Positions 55,251 through 64,000 of a stretch of DNA of 64,000 nt are shown here, piece by piece. The position numbers and the translations under genes are program-made. This stretch comes from Paenibacillus sp. (GTDB taxonomy: Bacteria; Bacillota; Bacilli; Paenibacillales; NBRC-103111). Numbering within the stretch: position 1 is the stretch's first letter; each line of letters opens with the position of its first letter. The stretch is taken from assembly GCA_031180825.1 (NCBI GenBank), contig JAPSLM010000001.1:124001-188000 (forward strand). Reading direction: 5' to 3'. Below the pieces are notes generated by a model, which saw nothing but the letters and a program-made list of their open reading frames with translations, made no database searches and had not been told where the DNA came from.

Positions 55251-58200
55251 ATGGCTTTTCAATTTGTGCTCGGCCGTGCGGGCAGCGGCAAAACGGCGTT
55301 TTGCCTGAACGCGATCAAACAAAAGCTGCTGGAGCAGCCGGACGGGGCGCCGCTGATTTGGCTCGTGCCGGAGCAGGCCAGCTTCCAGACGGAGTATGCG
55401 CTGGTGTCCTCTCCGGAGCTCGGAGGCACGCTGCGCGCTCAAGTGCTCAGCTTCCGGCGGCTGGCCTGGCGCGTCATGCAGGAGGTGGGCGGCTCTTCGC
55501 GCCTGCCGATCGACGAAACCGGGAAAAAGCTGCTGCTTCACCGCATTTTACATAATCAAAAAGACCGTCTGCGCCGTTTTCAAGCGTCGGCGGGACAAAT
55601 GGGCTTTCTGGATAATTTAAGCGAGCTGTTTGCGGAGCTGAAACGGTATTGTATCGGCCCCGATCAGTTAAAGCAGTTTTATTCGTCGCGCTTTGCTACC
55701 GGCGAAAGCGGCGCTTCCGGCACGCTTCCGGACAAGCTGCACGATCTGCAGCTTCTGTACGGCGAATTCGAGGCGGAATTGTCCAAGCTGTATTTGGACG
55801 GGGAAGATTATTTGACGCTGCTGGCCCGTCAGGTCGGCGAATCGGCGTATGTGCGGGGCGCGGAACTATGGGTCGACGGGTTTCACGGGTTTACTCCTCA
55901 GGAGCTTGCCGTCCTGGAGCAGCTTGCGCTCTACGCCGGCCGGGTGACGATGACGCTCTGCCTGAACCGGCCGTACGCGGGCGGGGAGCAGCCGCACGAG
56001 CTGGATTTGTTCCATCCGACCGCACGTACGATGAAAACGCTGCGGGAGCGGCTGGATGCCTTGGGAGTGGAAACCGAAGCCTCGATCGTCCTGCCCTCGT
56101 CGCCTCCGGGACGGTTTCGGGACAACCCGCCGCTCGGATTTTTGGAGGCTCAATGGGAGGAGCGGGTGAAAAAGCCGTTCCGGCCCGAGCCCGGAGACAG
56201 CCGGCCGTTAGCCGTTCGCATATCGGCGGCGGCCAGCCGCAGGGCGGAGGTGGAGGCGCTGGCCCGGGACGTCGTCAAGCTCGTCCGCGACGAAGGGCTC
56301 CGATGGCGCGATATCGCCGTGTCGGTCCGCAACATGGAATCGTATGGGGAGCTGATCTCGGGCACGTTTGCCGACTACGGCATCCCGCACTTTTTGGACC
56401 ACAAGCGGTCGGTCGTTCATCACCCGCTCGTCGAGTTGATTCGCTCCGCGCTCGAAACGGTCAACCATTATTGGAAATACGAAGCGGTTTTCCGCGCGGT
56501 CAAAACCGGCTTTTTCCTGCCGTTCGGCGAGGCCCGGGAGCGGGAGGACGGTTTGATCATCGACCGGTATGCGATGGACCAGCTCGAAAACTATGTGCTG
56601 GCGTTCGGTATTCAAGGACACAAATGGATGAATGACTGGACGTATTCGTACCGGACGACGCTTGAGCAGGACGAGGCGCAGGCGAGCGGGGCGGACGAGG
56701 CGTTTCTGCGCAAGATCAACGCCTGCCGCAGGCTGGTGGCCGAACCGCTCGGGGCGCTGCAGGAGCGCATGCGCCGGAAAGCGACGGTGCTTCAGCGGGT
56801 GGAGGCGCTGTACGACCTGCTGGAGCAGCTGAGGGTGCCTGAGCGGCTGGAGGCTTGGAGCCAGGCGTCCCTCGCACAGGGACGAGCGGAGAAAGCGCGG
56901 GAGCACGCTCAGGTCTGGGAGCGGGTCGTGGATATGTTCGATCAGCTCGCGGAGCTGATGGGAGACGAGACGATGACGACGGAAACGTTCGCAGAGCTGG
57001 TAGACACGGGGCTTGAAAGCATCAAGCTCGGCCATGTCCCGCCCACCCTCGATCAGGTGCTGGTCGGCAGCATGGATCGGACCCGTTCCGGCCAGGTCAA
57101 GCACATGTTCGTGCTTGGCGTGAGCGAGGGTGTCATGCCGGCCAAAATGCCGGAAAGCGGCGTCTTGTCGGAAGCGGAGCGCGAGCAGCTGGCCGGAAAC
57201 GGGCTGCAAACCGCCGAAGGGAGCCGGAGGCGGCTGCTTGACGAGTCGTTCCTGATCTACTGCGCGTTTTGTACACCTTCGCACGGATTATGGCTCAGCT
57301 ACCCGCTGGCCGACGAGGAAGGCAGGTCGCTTCTGCCTTCGGACGTGATCCGTCAGGTGAAGCGGATGTTCCCGTCGCTGCAGGAGCGGCTGCTGTTGAA
57401 CGATCCGGCCCCGGACAGCCACGCCGGCGAACAGATGGAGTACGTCGCCCGCTCGGATAAAGCCTTGTCCCTGCTGATGGTGCAGTTAAAGCAGTGGATG
57501 AACGGGGCTCCGATGAACGCCGTCTGGTGGTCGGTGTACAACTGGTTTGCCCGCCAGCCCGACCAAGCTCCGAAGCTTGCGCGGATGGTGCAGGCGCTGC
57601 TCTATTCGAACCGGGCGAAGGAATTGAGCGCCCGAACGAGCCGGGAGCTGTACGGGGAAAGCATCCAGACGAGCGTATCCCGGATGGAGCGCTTCGTCGC
57701 GTGCCCGTTTTCCCAGTTCGTCTCTCACGGGCTGCGGCTGAAGGAACGCCGTATTTTTCGATTGGAAGCGCCCGATATCGGGCAGCTGTTCCACGCCGCA
57801 TTGAGCAAGTTTGCGGAGCAGGCGGAGCGCGAAGGCTTCGACTGGGGCAGTCTGTCGGCCGCGGAATGCGAGCGGCGGGCGGCGCTTGTCGTCGATGCGC
57901 TTGCGCCGAAGCTGCAGGGCGAAATTTTGCTCAGCTCCAAACGGTATTCGTATATTGCGCGCAAGCTCAAGCAGGTGATTGGACGGGCGGCGCTGATGCT
58001 GGGCGAGCATGCCCGGCGGGGACAATTCCGGCCGATCGGGCTCGAGGTCGGCTTTGGGAGCGGACAGCCGATTCCGCCGCTGCTCTACGATTTGGACAAC
58101 GGCGTGCGCATGGAGCTGCGGGGAAGAATCGACCGGATCGACCGGGCGGATACCGAGCAGGGAACGCTGCTGCGGGTGATCGATTACAAGTCGAGCTCCA

Positions 58201-58934
58201 AGGCGCTGAATATGACCGAAGTGTATTACGGTTTATCGCTGCAAATGCTCACGTATCTGGACGTCATTCTGACGCACGCGCCGATCTGGCTCGGGCATGA
58301 AGCGCAGCCGGCGGGCGTTTTGTACTTCCATGTACATAATCCGGTGCTGAACGCAAGAAACGGGCTTTCCGCCCAGGAGATCGACAGTGAATTGAAGAAG
58401 CGCTTTAAAATGAGGGGCTTGCTTCGCGCCGACGCGGATACGGTCCGGCTGATGGACGGAAGGCTGACGGAAGCCGGCGGGCATTCCGACCTTCTGCCGG
58501 TGGCGCTCAAGACGGACGGCAGCTTCTATAAAACATCGTCGGTCGCCTCCGAAGAACAGTGGAACACCGTACGGCGGTACGTCAAACGGACGATCCGGGA
58601 GATCGGGACGTCGCTGACGGACGGCAGCATCGAGATTGCGCCTTACCGGATGGGCCAAGCGACGGCTTGTACGATGTGCGCGTACCGGTCCGTTTGTCAA
58701 TTCGACACGCAGCTCGACGGCAATGCGTACAAGCAGCTTGCGCCGATCGGCAAAGACCGGGTATGGGAAATGATGGAGCAAAAGGCTGCTTCCGTTCCCC
58801 GTTCCGCCGGAGCGGCTTACCGTCCGCGCGCCGCCGCAAAGCGGCCGGCTGCGGAAGGGAGCCGGATCGCGGAGCCGGAGGAAGAAAGCGCTCCGGACGA
58901 GCAGGATAACGAGAATGGGGGGAACGAACAATGA
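55251..58934 (+). CDS. addB: ATP-dependent helicase/nuclease subunit AddB
   Basis: The 1227-residue AddB subunit of the RecBCD-like AddAB complex for double-strand break repair. Walker A is GRAGSGKT at 8-15. The carboxy-terminal nuclease domain has VIDYKSSSKA. The iron-sulfur cluster ligands are Cys818 (FVACPFSQF) and Cys1140, Cys1143, Cys1149 (CTMCAYRSVC), in the spacing known for B. subtilis AddB. GGAGGAGCGACT precedes ATG 55251. The stop overlaps the addA start (ATGA). A LexA-like box upstream suggests SOS control, which would be a notable feature. Confidence 0.97.
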   Translation: MAFQFVLGRAGSGKTAFCLNAIKQKLLEQPDGAPLIWLVPEQASFQTEYALVSSPELGGTLRAQVLSFRRLAWRVMQEVGGSSRLPIDETGKKLLLHRILHNQKDRLRRFQASAGQMGFLDNLSELFAELKRYCIGPDQLKQFYSSRFATGESGASGTLPDKLHDLQLLYGEFEAELSKLYLDGEDYLTLLARQVGESAYVRGAELWVDGFHGFTPQELAVLEQLALYAGRVTMTLCLNRPYAGGEQPHELDLFHPTARTMKTLRERLDALGVETEASIVLPSSPPGRFRDNPPLGFLEAQWEERVKKPFRPEPGDSRPLAVRISAAASRRAEVEALARDVVKLVRDEGLRWRDIAVSVRNMESYGELISGTFADYGIPHFLDHKRSVVHHPLVELIRSALETVNHYWKYEAVFRAVKTGFFLPFGEAREREDGLIIDRYAMDQLENYVLAFGIQGHKWMNDWTYSYRTTLEQDEAQASGADEAFLRKINACRRLVAEPLGALQERMRRKATVLQRVEALYDLLEQLRVPERLEAWSQASLAQGRAEKAREHAQVWERVVDMFDQLAELMGDETMTTETFAELVDTGLESIKLGHVPPTLDQVLVGSMDRTRSGQVKHMFVLGVSEGVMPAKMPESGVLSEAEREQLAGNGLQTAEGSRRRLLDESFLIYCAFCTPSHGLWLSYPLADEEGRSLLPSDVIRQVKRMFPSLQERLLLNDPAPDSHAGEQMEYVARSDKALSLLMVQLKQWMNGAPMNAVWWSVYNWFARQPDQAPKLARMVQALLYSNRAKELSARTSRELYGESIQTSVSRMERFVACPFSQFVSHGLRLKERRIFRLEAPDIGQLFHAALSKFAEQAEREGFDWGSLSAAECERRAALVVDALAPKLQGEILLSSKRYSYIARKLKQVIGRAALMLGEHARRGQFRPIGLEVGFGSGQPIPPLLYDLDNGVRMELRGRIDRIDRADTEQGTLLRVIDYKSSSKALNMTEVYYGLSLQMLTYLDVILTHAPIWLGHEAQPAGVLYFHVHNPVLNARNGLSAQEIDSELKKRFKMRGLLRADADTVRLMDGRLTEAGGHSDLLPVALKTDGSFYKTSSVASEEQWNTVRRYVKRTIREIGTSLTDGSIEIAPYRMGQATACTMCAYRSVCQFDTQLDGNAYKQLAPIGKDRVWEMMEQKAASVPRSAGAAYRPRAAAKRPAAEGSRIAEPEEESAPDEQDNENGGNEQ

Positions 58935-61900
58935 CGGAAATGATGCCGAAGCCGGAGCACAGCACCTGGACGGACGAACAATGGCATGCCATCGCCGTCC
59001 GCGGCCGTTCCACGCTCGTCGCCGCCGCAGCGGGCTCCGGGAAAACGGCCGTGCTTGTCGAGCGGATTATCCGCCGCATATCGGACGAGCGGGAGCCGCT
59101 GGACGTAGACCGGCTGCTCGTCGCGACGTTCACCAAGGCGGCGGCGGCCGAAATGCGCCACCGGATCAGCGAGGCGCTGGAGAAGGCGCTGGCGGACAAT
59201 CCGGGCTCGGATCACCTGCGCAAGCAGCTTGCGCTGATGCCGCAGGCGTCGATTACGACGCTGCACTCCTTTTGCATGGAGGTCATTCAAAGGCATTACC
59301 AGCGGATCGGACTCGATCCGAACTTCAGGATCGCCAACGAAACGGAAAGCGCGCTGATGCGGCAGGATTTGCTGGAGGAGCTGCTGGAGGAGCGGTACGG
59401 CGAAGCCGGGGAAGGCGATGTGTTTTGGCGGCTCGCGGATTCGTTCAGCGGGGATAAAAACGACGACGCGCTGTTCTCGCTCGTCCAGCGGCTGTATGAC
59501 GATTCGCGGAGCCACCCGTGGCCGGAGCATTGGCTGAACGAGTGCGTCCGCATGTTCGAGCGGCCCGTCGCATCCGGCGACAATCCGTGGCTGGCGAGCT
59601 TGCTTGCGTATGTCCGGCTGGAGCTGCAGGCTATGGCGTCCCGGCTTCGGGAAGCCGTGCGGCTTGCGGAGCAGCCCGGAGGACCGGCGCCGTATTTGAC
59701 GAATCTTCAAGAGGACGCCGCGGCGGTGGGCGAGCTGCTGGAGCTGGCCGGCGCAGGCTCGTGGGAACCGCTGTACCGGGCGTTTCAGGGCGCCGCTTTC
59801 GGCAAGCTGAAGGCTTGCCGGGGGGACGGCTTCGACAAAGCGCTGCAGGAGCAAGTGAAGGACATGCGGGGCGAGGTCAAAGACCGGCTGAGCGAGCTGA
59901 AGGAAGAGCTGTTCGGACGGACGCCGGAGCGGTATGAAGAAGAGCTGCGCACGATGAAGCCGCTCATGGAGGCGCTCGTCGCCCTGGTAGTCGGTTTCGG
60001 CGAGCGGTACCGGTCGGCCAAAATGAGCAAGCGGCTCGTCGATTTCGCGGACTTGGAGCATTTTTGCCTGAAAATTCTCAGCGCCGGCGAATCGGTGCCG
60101 GGGAATCCCGTTCCTTCCGAAGCGGCGCTGGAATACCGCGAGCAGTTCGCCGAGGTGCTTCTTGACGAGTATCAGGATACGAACCGCGTCCAGGAAGCGA
60201 TTGTCCAATTGATCGCCAACGATGCGCCGGGCAACCGGTTTATGGTCGGGGACGTCAAGCAAAGCATCTACCGGTTTCGCTTGGCGGAGCCGGGCTTGTT
60301 TCAGGAGAAGTACAAAAGCTACCGTACCGATGGCGGCGGGCCGGGGCAGCGCATCGATCTGGCGCGCAACTTCCGCAGCCGCCGTCAAGTGGTGGACGGC
60401 ACGAATTTTATTTTCCGCCAGCTGATGCACGGAGACGTCGGCGAAATCGACTATGACGAGCGGGCGGAGCTCGTCTACGGCGCGGGTTATCCCGAGCCGC
60501 CGAACGCAAGCGGCGCATTCGCGGCCGAGCTTGTGCTGATCGACCGGACGCCGCAGGATGCCGGGGTTCCGGGAGAGAACGCGGCAGATTCACCGGAGGG
60601 CTTCGTCGCCGGGACGGAGGAGCCCGTGGACGATGCGGCAGCCGAGGTGCCCGAACTGGAGACGGCGCAGCTCGAAGCGCGGTATATCGCGGGGCAAATC
60701 CGCGAGATGATGGGGATGGACGGCGGAAGGCGCCGGCAGGTATACGACAAATCGGCCAAAGGCATGCGCGACGCCCAGTTCCGGGACATCGTCGTTTTGC
60801 TGCGGGCGACGCAGCAGTGGGCGCCCGTCATGATCGAGGAGCTGCGGCAGCAGGGCATTCCCGCTTACGCGGAGCTGAGCACCGGCTATTTTACAGCGGT
60901 TGAAGTGCAAATGATATTGTCGCTGCTCAAAGTGATCGACAATCCGTATCAGGACATTCCGCTGGCGGCTGTCCTGCGTTCTCCGATCGCAGGGCTCGAC
61001 GCCGAGGAATTGGCGCATATCCGCATAGGCCGGCCGCACGGGGCGTACTTCGACGCCGTAAGGGCCTACGCCCGGAGAGAGGCTGCGGATTCCGAACCGG
61101 ACAGTGAAGACGGGGCAGCCGAAACAACGGGGGCGTACGAGTCCGAAGAAGCGGAGCCGGCCTGCGAGAGCGAGGGAATTCAGCGGAATCCGGAAACGCG
61201 GCGCAAGCTGCAGTCGTTTCTCGATTGGCTCGGGCAGTGGCGCTTGCAGTCGCAGCAAAGCTCGCTGGCCGATTTGATTTGGGACATTTACCGGAAAACC
61301 GGCTATTTCGATTTTGTCGGCGCCATGCCCGGCGGCCCGCAGCGGCAGGCCAATTTGCGGGCGCTGTACGACCGGGCGCGGCAGTACGAGGAGACGTCGT
61401 TTCGCGGGCTGTTCCGGTTTTTGCGCTTTGTCGAGCGGATGCAGGACAGCGGCGGGGACTTGGGCACGGCGAGGGCGCTTGGCGAGCAGGAGGACGTCGT
61501 CCGCATCATGACGATCCATAAAAGTAAAGGCTTGGAATTCCCGGTCGTCTTCGTCGCCGGGATGGCCAAGGCGTTCAACCGGCGGGATTTAACGGACAGC
61601 TTTTTGCTGCACAAGGAGCTTGGCTTCGGGCCGAAGCTGATGGAGACGGATACCCGCGTCAGCTATCCGACCTTGCCGTGGCTTGCGATCCGGCGCAAAA
61701 TCGAGATGGAAATGCTGGCCGAAGAAATGCGCGTGCTGTATGTGGCGCTGACCCGGGCCCGGGAGAAGCTTATTCTGATCGCGTCGGTCAAAAATTTGCA
61801 GAAGCAGCTTGAAGCATGGGGGCGTTTTGTCCAGCACGACCGGATGACGCTGCCCGACGACGCGCTGGCGGGCGCGCGTTGTTACTTGGATTGGATCGGA

Positions 61901-62920
61901 CCGGCGCTGATCCGGCATCCAGACGCGGAACCGCTCCGGGAAGCGGGCGGTCTGGATTATCGGCTCTGGTCGTTCATGGACGGCGAGCCTTCCGAATGGC
62001 AGGTGCGCCTGCTGAGGCCGGAGCTGTTCGCGGGGATGTCCCAGGCTGCGGCGGCGGTGAGCTTCGCCGATTCCCGCTGGCAGTCGGTGATCCGTCAGGA
62101 GCCGGTCGACGAAACGGAACGTTGGGAGCATGAAGTATGGCGGCGCTTGTCCTGGAGCTATCCCCGGGAGGATGCGACGCTCGTGCTGTCCAAAACGTCC
62201 GTTACGGAGCTGAAGCGGCATTCGGAGCACCGGAAGCTGCTTGAGCTGCTGTCGGACGAGCCGTCCGCGGCAGTGTGGCCGGGCGTCGGGACTGGGTCGG
62301 GAGAACCGGCGGCGGAGGAAAAGCTCAAGCAGGGGCGGGACGGAGCGGCTTTCCGCAAAGTTATCGTAAGAAGGCCGCGGTTTATGGAGCGGAGCGGACC
62401 GAATGCCGCCGAGCGCGGAACGGTGTTTCATACCGTGATGCAGCATATGCCGTTGGACCGGTTTCCTTCGGAATCCGATATCCGCGAGCTTCTGGCCTCT
62501 ATGGTGCAGCGCGAGCTGTTGACGGAGGAGCAGTGCAGTCTGGTCGATCCTGCGGTGATCATGACCTTTTTTGAGAGCGAGCTTGGACGGCGTCTGCTTA
62601 ACGCCAAGCGGGTGCACCGGGAAATGCCGTTCAGCTTCGGGCTACCCGCGAGCGATGTCTATGGACCGGACCGGGGCGGTTTAACGGATGAAACGGTGAT
62701 GCTGCAGGGCGTGATCGACTGTTTGATCGACGAAGGCGACGGTCTCGTGCTGGTGGACTTCAAAACGGACCGGTTAAAAGGCGCCTCTCCGCTTCGAGTG
62801 GCGGAAAAATACCGGCTGCAGCTCGACTTGTACGCCAGAGCCGTCGAGACGATCTGGAAGCGGCCGGTCACCGGAAAGTATATCTTTTTATTCGACGGCG
62901 CTCATGTGGCGGAGCTTTAA
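58931..62920 (+). CDS. addA: ATP-dependent helicase/nuclease subunit AddA
   Basis: The 1329-residue helicase-nuclease subunit. UvrD-type motifs include AAAGSGKTAVLVERI (Lys38), DEYQDTNRVQEAI, GDVKQSIYRFRLA, and MTIHKSKGLEFPVVF. The RecB-type nuclease motif GVIDCLIDEGDG and VDFKTDRL lies near 1265-1278. Together with AddB it unwinds and resects DNA ends until a Chi site. It is somewhat longer than the B. subtilis protein (1232) because of acidic inserts near 550-580 and 715-755. Start ATG 58931 overlaps the addB stop. Confidence 0.97.
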   Translation: MTEMMPKPEHSTWTDEQWHAIAVRGRSTLVAAAAGSGKTAVLVERIIRRISDEREPLDVDRLLVATFTKAAAAEMRHRISEALEKALADNPGSDHLRKQLALMPQASITTLHSFCMEVIQRHYQRIGLDPNFRIANETESALMRQDLLEELLEERYGEAGEGDVFWRLADSFSGDKNDDALFSLVQRLYDDSRSHPWPEHWLNECVRMFERPVASGDNPWLASLLAYVRLELQAMASRLREAVRLAEQPGGPAPYLTNLQEDAAAVGELLELAGAGSWEPLYRAFQGAAFGKLKACRGDGFDKALQEQVKDMRGEVKDRLSELKEELFGRTPERYEEELRTMKPLMEALVALVVGFGERYRSAKMSKRLVDFADLEHFCLKILSAGESVPGNPVPSEAALEYREQFAEVLLDEYQDTNRVQEAIVQLIANDAPGNRFMVGDVKQSIYRFRLAEPGLFQEKYKSYRTDGGGPGQRIDLARNFRSRRQVVDGTNFIFRQLMHGDVGEIDYDERAELVYGAGYPEPPNASGAFAAELVLIDRTPQDAGVPGENAADSPEGFVAGTEEPVDDAAAEVPELETAQLEARYIAGQIREMMGMDGGRRRQVYDKSAKGMRDAQFRDIVVLLRATQQWAPVMIEELRQQGIPAYAELSTGYFTAVEVQMILSLLKVIDNPYQDIPLAAVLRSPIAGLDAEELAHIRIGRPHGAYFDAVRAYARREAADSEPDSEDGAAETTGAYESEEAEPACESEGIQRNPETRRKLQSFLDWLGQWRLQSQQSSLADLIWDIYRKTGYFDFVGAMPGGPQRQANLRALYDRARQYEETSFRGLFRFLRFVERMQDSGGDLGTARALGEQEDVVRIMTIHKSKGLEFPVVFVAGMAKAFNRRDLTDSFLLHKELGFGPKLMETDTRVSYPTLPWLAIRRKIEMEMLAEEMRVLYVALTRAREKLILIASVKNLQKQLEAWGRFVQHDRMTLPDDALAGARCYLDWIGPALIRHPDAEPLREAGGLDYRLWSFMDGEPSEWQVRLLRPELFAGMSQAAAAVSFADSRWQSVIRQEPVDETERWEHEVWRRLSWSYPREDATLVLSKTSVTELKRHSEHRKLLELLSDEPSAAVWPGVGTGSGEPAAEEKLKQGRDGAAFRKVIVRRPRFMERSGPNAAERGTVFHTVMQHMPLDRFPSESDIRELLASMVQRELLTEEQCSLVDPAVIMTFFESELGRRLLNAKRVHREMPFSFGLPASDVYGPDRGGLTDETVMLQGVIDCLIDEGDGLVLVDFKTDRLKGASPLRVAEKYRLQLDLYARAVETIWKRPVTGKYIFLFDGAHVAEL

Positions 62921-63042
62921 ATAGAAGTATGAATGGAAGCGGGCGCACGGGATGAGCAGGTGTCGGCGACGGAAGCCAAGCCTGAATCGGCGTAAGCCGG
63001 CATTGTCCCATTGCGGCGCTATTAGGGAAGGAAGGAAAAGCT

Positions 63043-64000
63043 ATGCGGATATTGCATACGGCGGATTGGCATTTCGGCCGGACGCTGGAAGGAAGAAACC
63101 GGCTCGCCGAGCAGGAAGCGTTCGTCGACGAGCTGGCCCTTCTCGTGAAGGACCAGCAGATCGATCTGGTGCTGCTTGCGGGGGACGTTTACGATTCCGT
63201 AAATCCTCCGGCTGCCGCCGAGCAGCTGTTTTACGATGCGCTGGCGCGTCTGTCAGATCAAGGCCGGCGGCCGGTATACGTCATTGCGGGCAACCACGAT
63301 CACCCGGACCGGCTGGCTGCCGCCGACCCGCTAGCGCATAAGCTTGGCGTCACGCTGGTCGGTCTGCCGGAAGCGCGGGTGCATACGGCGGACATTCGGC
63401 GGACGGGCGAAACGGCGGCGCTGTTCGCGCTGCCGTATCCGTCCGAGTCGCGGCTTCGCGAGCTGCTGTCGGAAGGGGCCGACGAGACGCTGCTGCGGGC
63501 CGTATATTCCGAGCGGGTGCGGCATATCGTTGCGGAGCAGGCGAAACATTACCGCCCGGATACGGTCAACTTGCTCATGAGCCATCTCTATGTGCTCGGC
63601 GGGCAGGAAACGGAATCGGAGCGGCCGATTCAAGTCGGGGGCGCTTATACGGTCGATACGTCGGCGCTCGAAGCCGGGGCGCAGTACGTTGCCCTCGGCC
63701 ATTTGCACCGGCCGCAATTTTTGAAGTCGGAGACGACGACGATCCGCTACAGCGGCTCGCCGCTCGCCTACAGCTTCTCGGAGGCCGGGCAGGCCAAATC
63801 GGTCACGGTGCTCGATCTGAAGCCGGGCGCGGTTCCCCAATTGGAGGAAATCTTCCTCTCCAGCGGGCGTCCGCTTGTGGAATGGAAAGCCAAAGGCGGG
63901 CTGGCGGAGGTGCATCGCTGGCTGGACGAAGGCAAGGACGCCAACGCCTGGATCGATTTGGAGGTTCACTTGCAGGAGACGATGTCGATGGAGCAGCTGC
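63043..64000 (+). CDS. sbcD: Exonuclease SbcCD subunit D (partial, 3' end outside window)
   Basis: The first 319 codons of an Mre11-like nuclease, open to the end of the window. The phosphodiesterase motifs are HTADWHFG (Asp8, His10), LLAGDVYDS, AGNHDHPDR, a His in LMSHLYV and ALGHLHRPQ. With SbcC it cuts hairpins and protein-blocked ends. The GGAAGGAAGGAAAAG site precedes ATG 63043. It follows addA after 122 bp in the same direction, the addB-addA-sbcD-sbcC order usual in Bacillales. Confidence 0.95.
   Translation, partial: MRILHTADWHFGRTLEGRNRLAEQEAFVDELALLVKDQQIDLVLLAGDVYDSVNPPAAAEQLFYDALARLSDQGRRPVYVIAGNHDHPDRLAAADPLAHKLGVTLVGLPEARVHTADIRRTGETAALFALPYPSESRLRELLSEGADETLLRAVYSERVRHIVAEQAKHYRPDTVNLLMSHLYVLGGQETESERPIQVGGAYTVDTSALEAGAQYVALGHLHRPQFLKSETTTIRYSGSPLAYSFSEAGQAKSVTVLDLKPGAVPQLEEIFLSSGRPLVEWKAKGGLAEVHRWLDEGKDANAWIDLEVHLQETMSMEQL

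Noticed and set aside
62952..63341. A 129-codon frame between addA and sbcD
   Set aside because: It is an Arg-rich out-of-frame reading through the start of sbcD.

Overview
The window is a chromosomal segment of a GC-rich, endospore-forming Firmicute. The family is most likely Paenibacillaceae. The evidence is spore genes (gpr, spoIIP, yqxA), the Bacillales gene order yqeG-yqeH-aroE-yqeI-nadD-yqeK-rsfS-yqeM-comER/comEA-comEB-comEC-holA-rpsT-gpr-spoIIP-yqxA-lepA-hemW-hrcA-grpE-dnaK-dnaJ-prmA-rsmE-mtaB, strong AGGAGG ribosome-binding sites, GTG/TTG starts, a T-box, a CIRCE element and SigW-, ArgR- and LexA-type sites. No rRNA, tRNA, CRISPR array, prophage or intact insertion sequence was seen. 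Layout: 1-1780 is the 3' part of a membrane transglutaminase gene. 1867-8486 is a compact housekeeping operon (ribosome assembly GTPase, shikimate dehydrogenase, RNA-binding protein, NAD synthesis, Ap4A hydrolase, ribosome silencing factor, S1 protein, methyltransferase). 8731-11532 is leuS behind a consensus promoter and a leucine T-box. 11554-17850 is the competence region: comER divergent from comEA, then metY (inserted), comEB and comEC. 17959-23051 is an accessory block: a TetR-MATE operon, a DMT exporter, a nitronate monooxygenase and a decayed LysR gene. 23152-25331 is an ECF sigma factor with its anti-sigma factor behind a SigW-type promoter. 25618-33895 holds holA, rpsT, gpr, spoIIP, yqxA, lepA, hemW and an ArgR-controlled acetyltransferase. 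33897-40819 is the heat-shock operon hrcA-chaperonin-grpE-dnaK-dnaJ. 40899-47756 holds a YfhD-family gene, an unknown gene, prmA, a site-2 protease, rsmE, mtaB, a NUDIX gene and an rRNA methyltransferase. 47822-51573 holds a nitroreductase, an AraC regulator divergent from a Gfo/Idh/MocA oxidoreductase, and a HEAT-like protein. 51984-55081 is a gluconate locus with a broken permease and an intact kinase. 55126-64000 is addB-addA followed by sbcD, which runs off the window. The most interesting items are an archaeal-like (thermosome-type, group III) chaperonin between hrcA and grpE, a nested palindromic element of about 200 bp flanked by 17-18 bp direct repeats in the hrcA leader, and two decayed genes (gntP with four lesions, a LysR gene with an internal deletion) beside intact partners. 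Several operator/promoter overlaps can be read directly: ARG box on a -10, LexA box on a -35, gluconate-type operators on a -35, TetR operator near +1, and CIRCE near +1.
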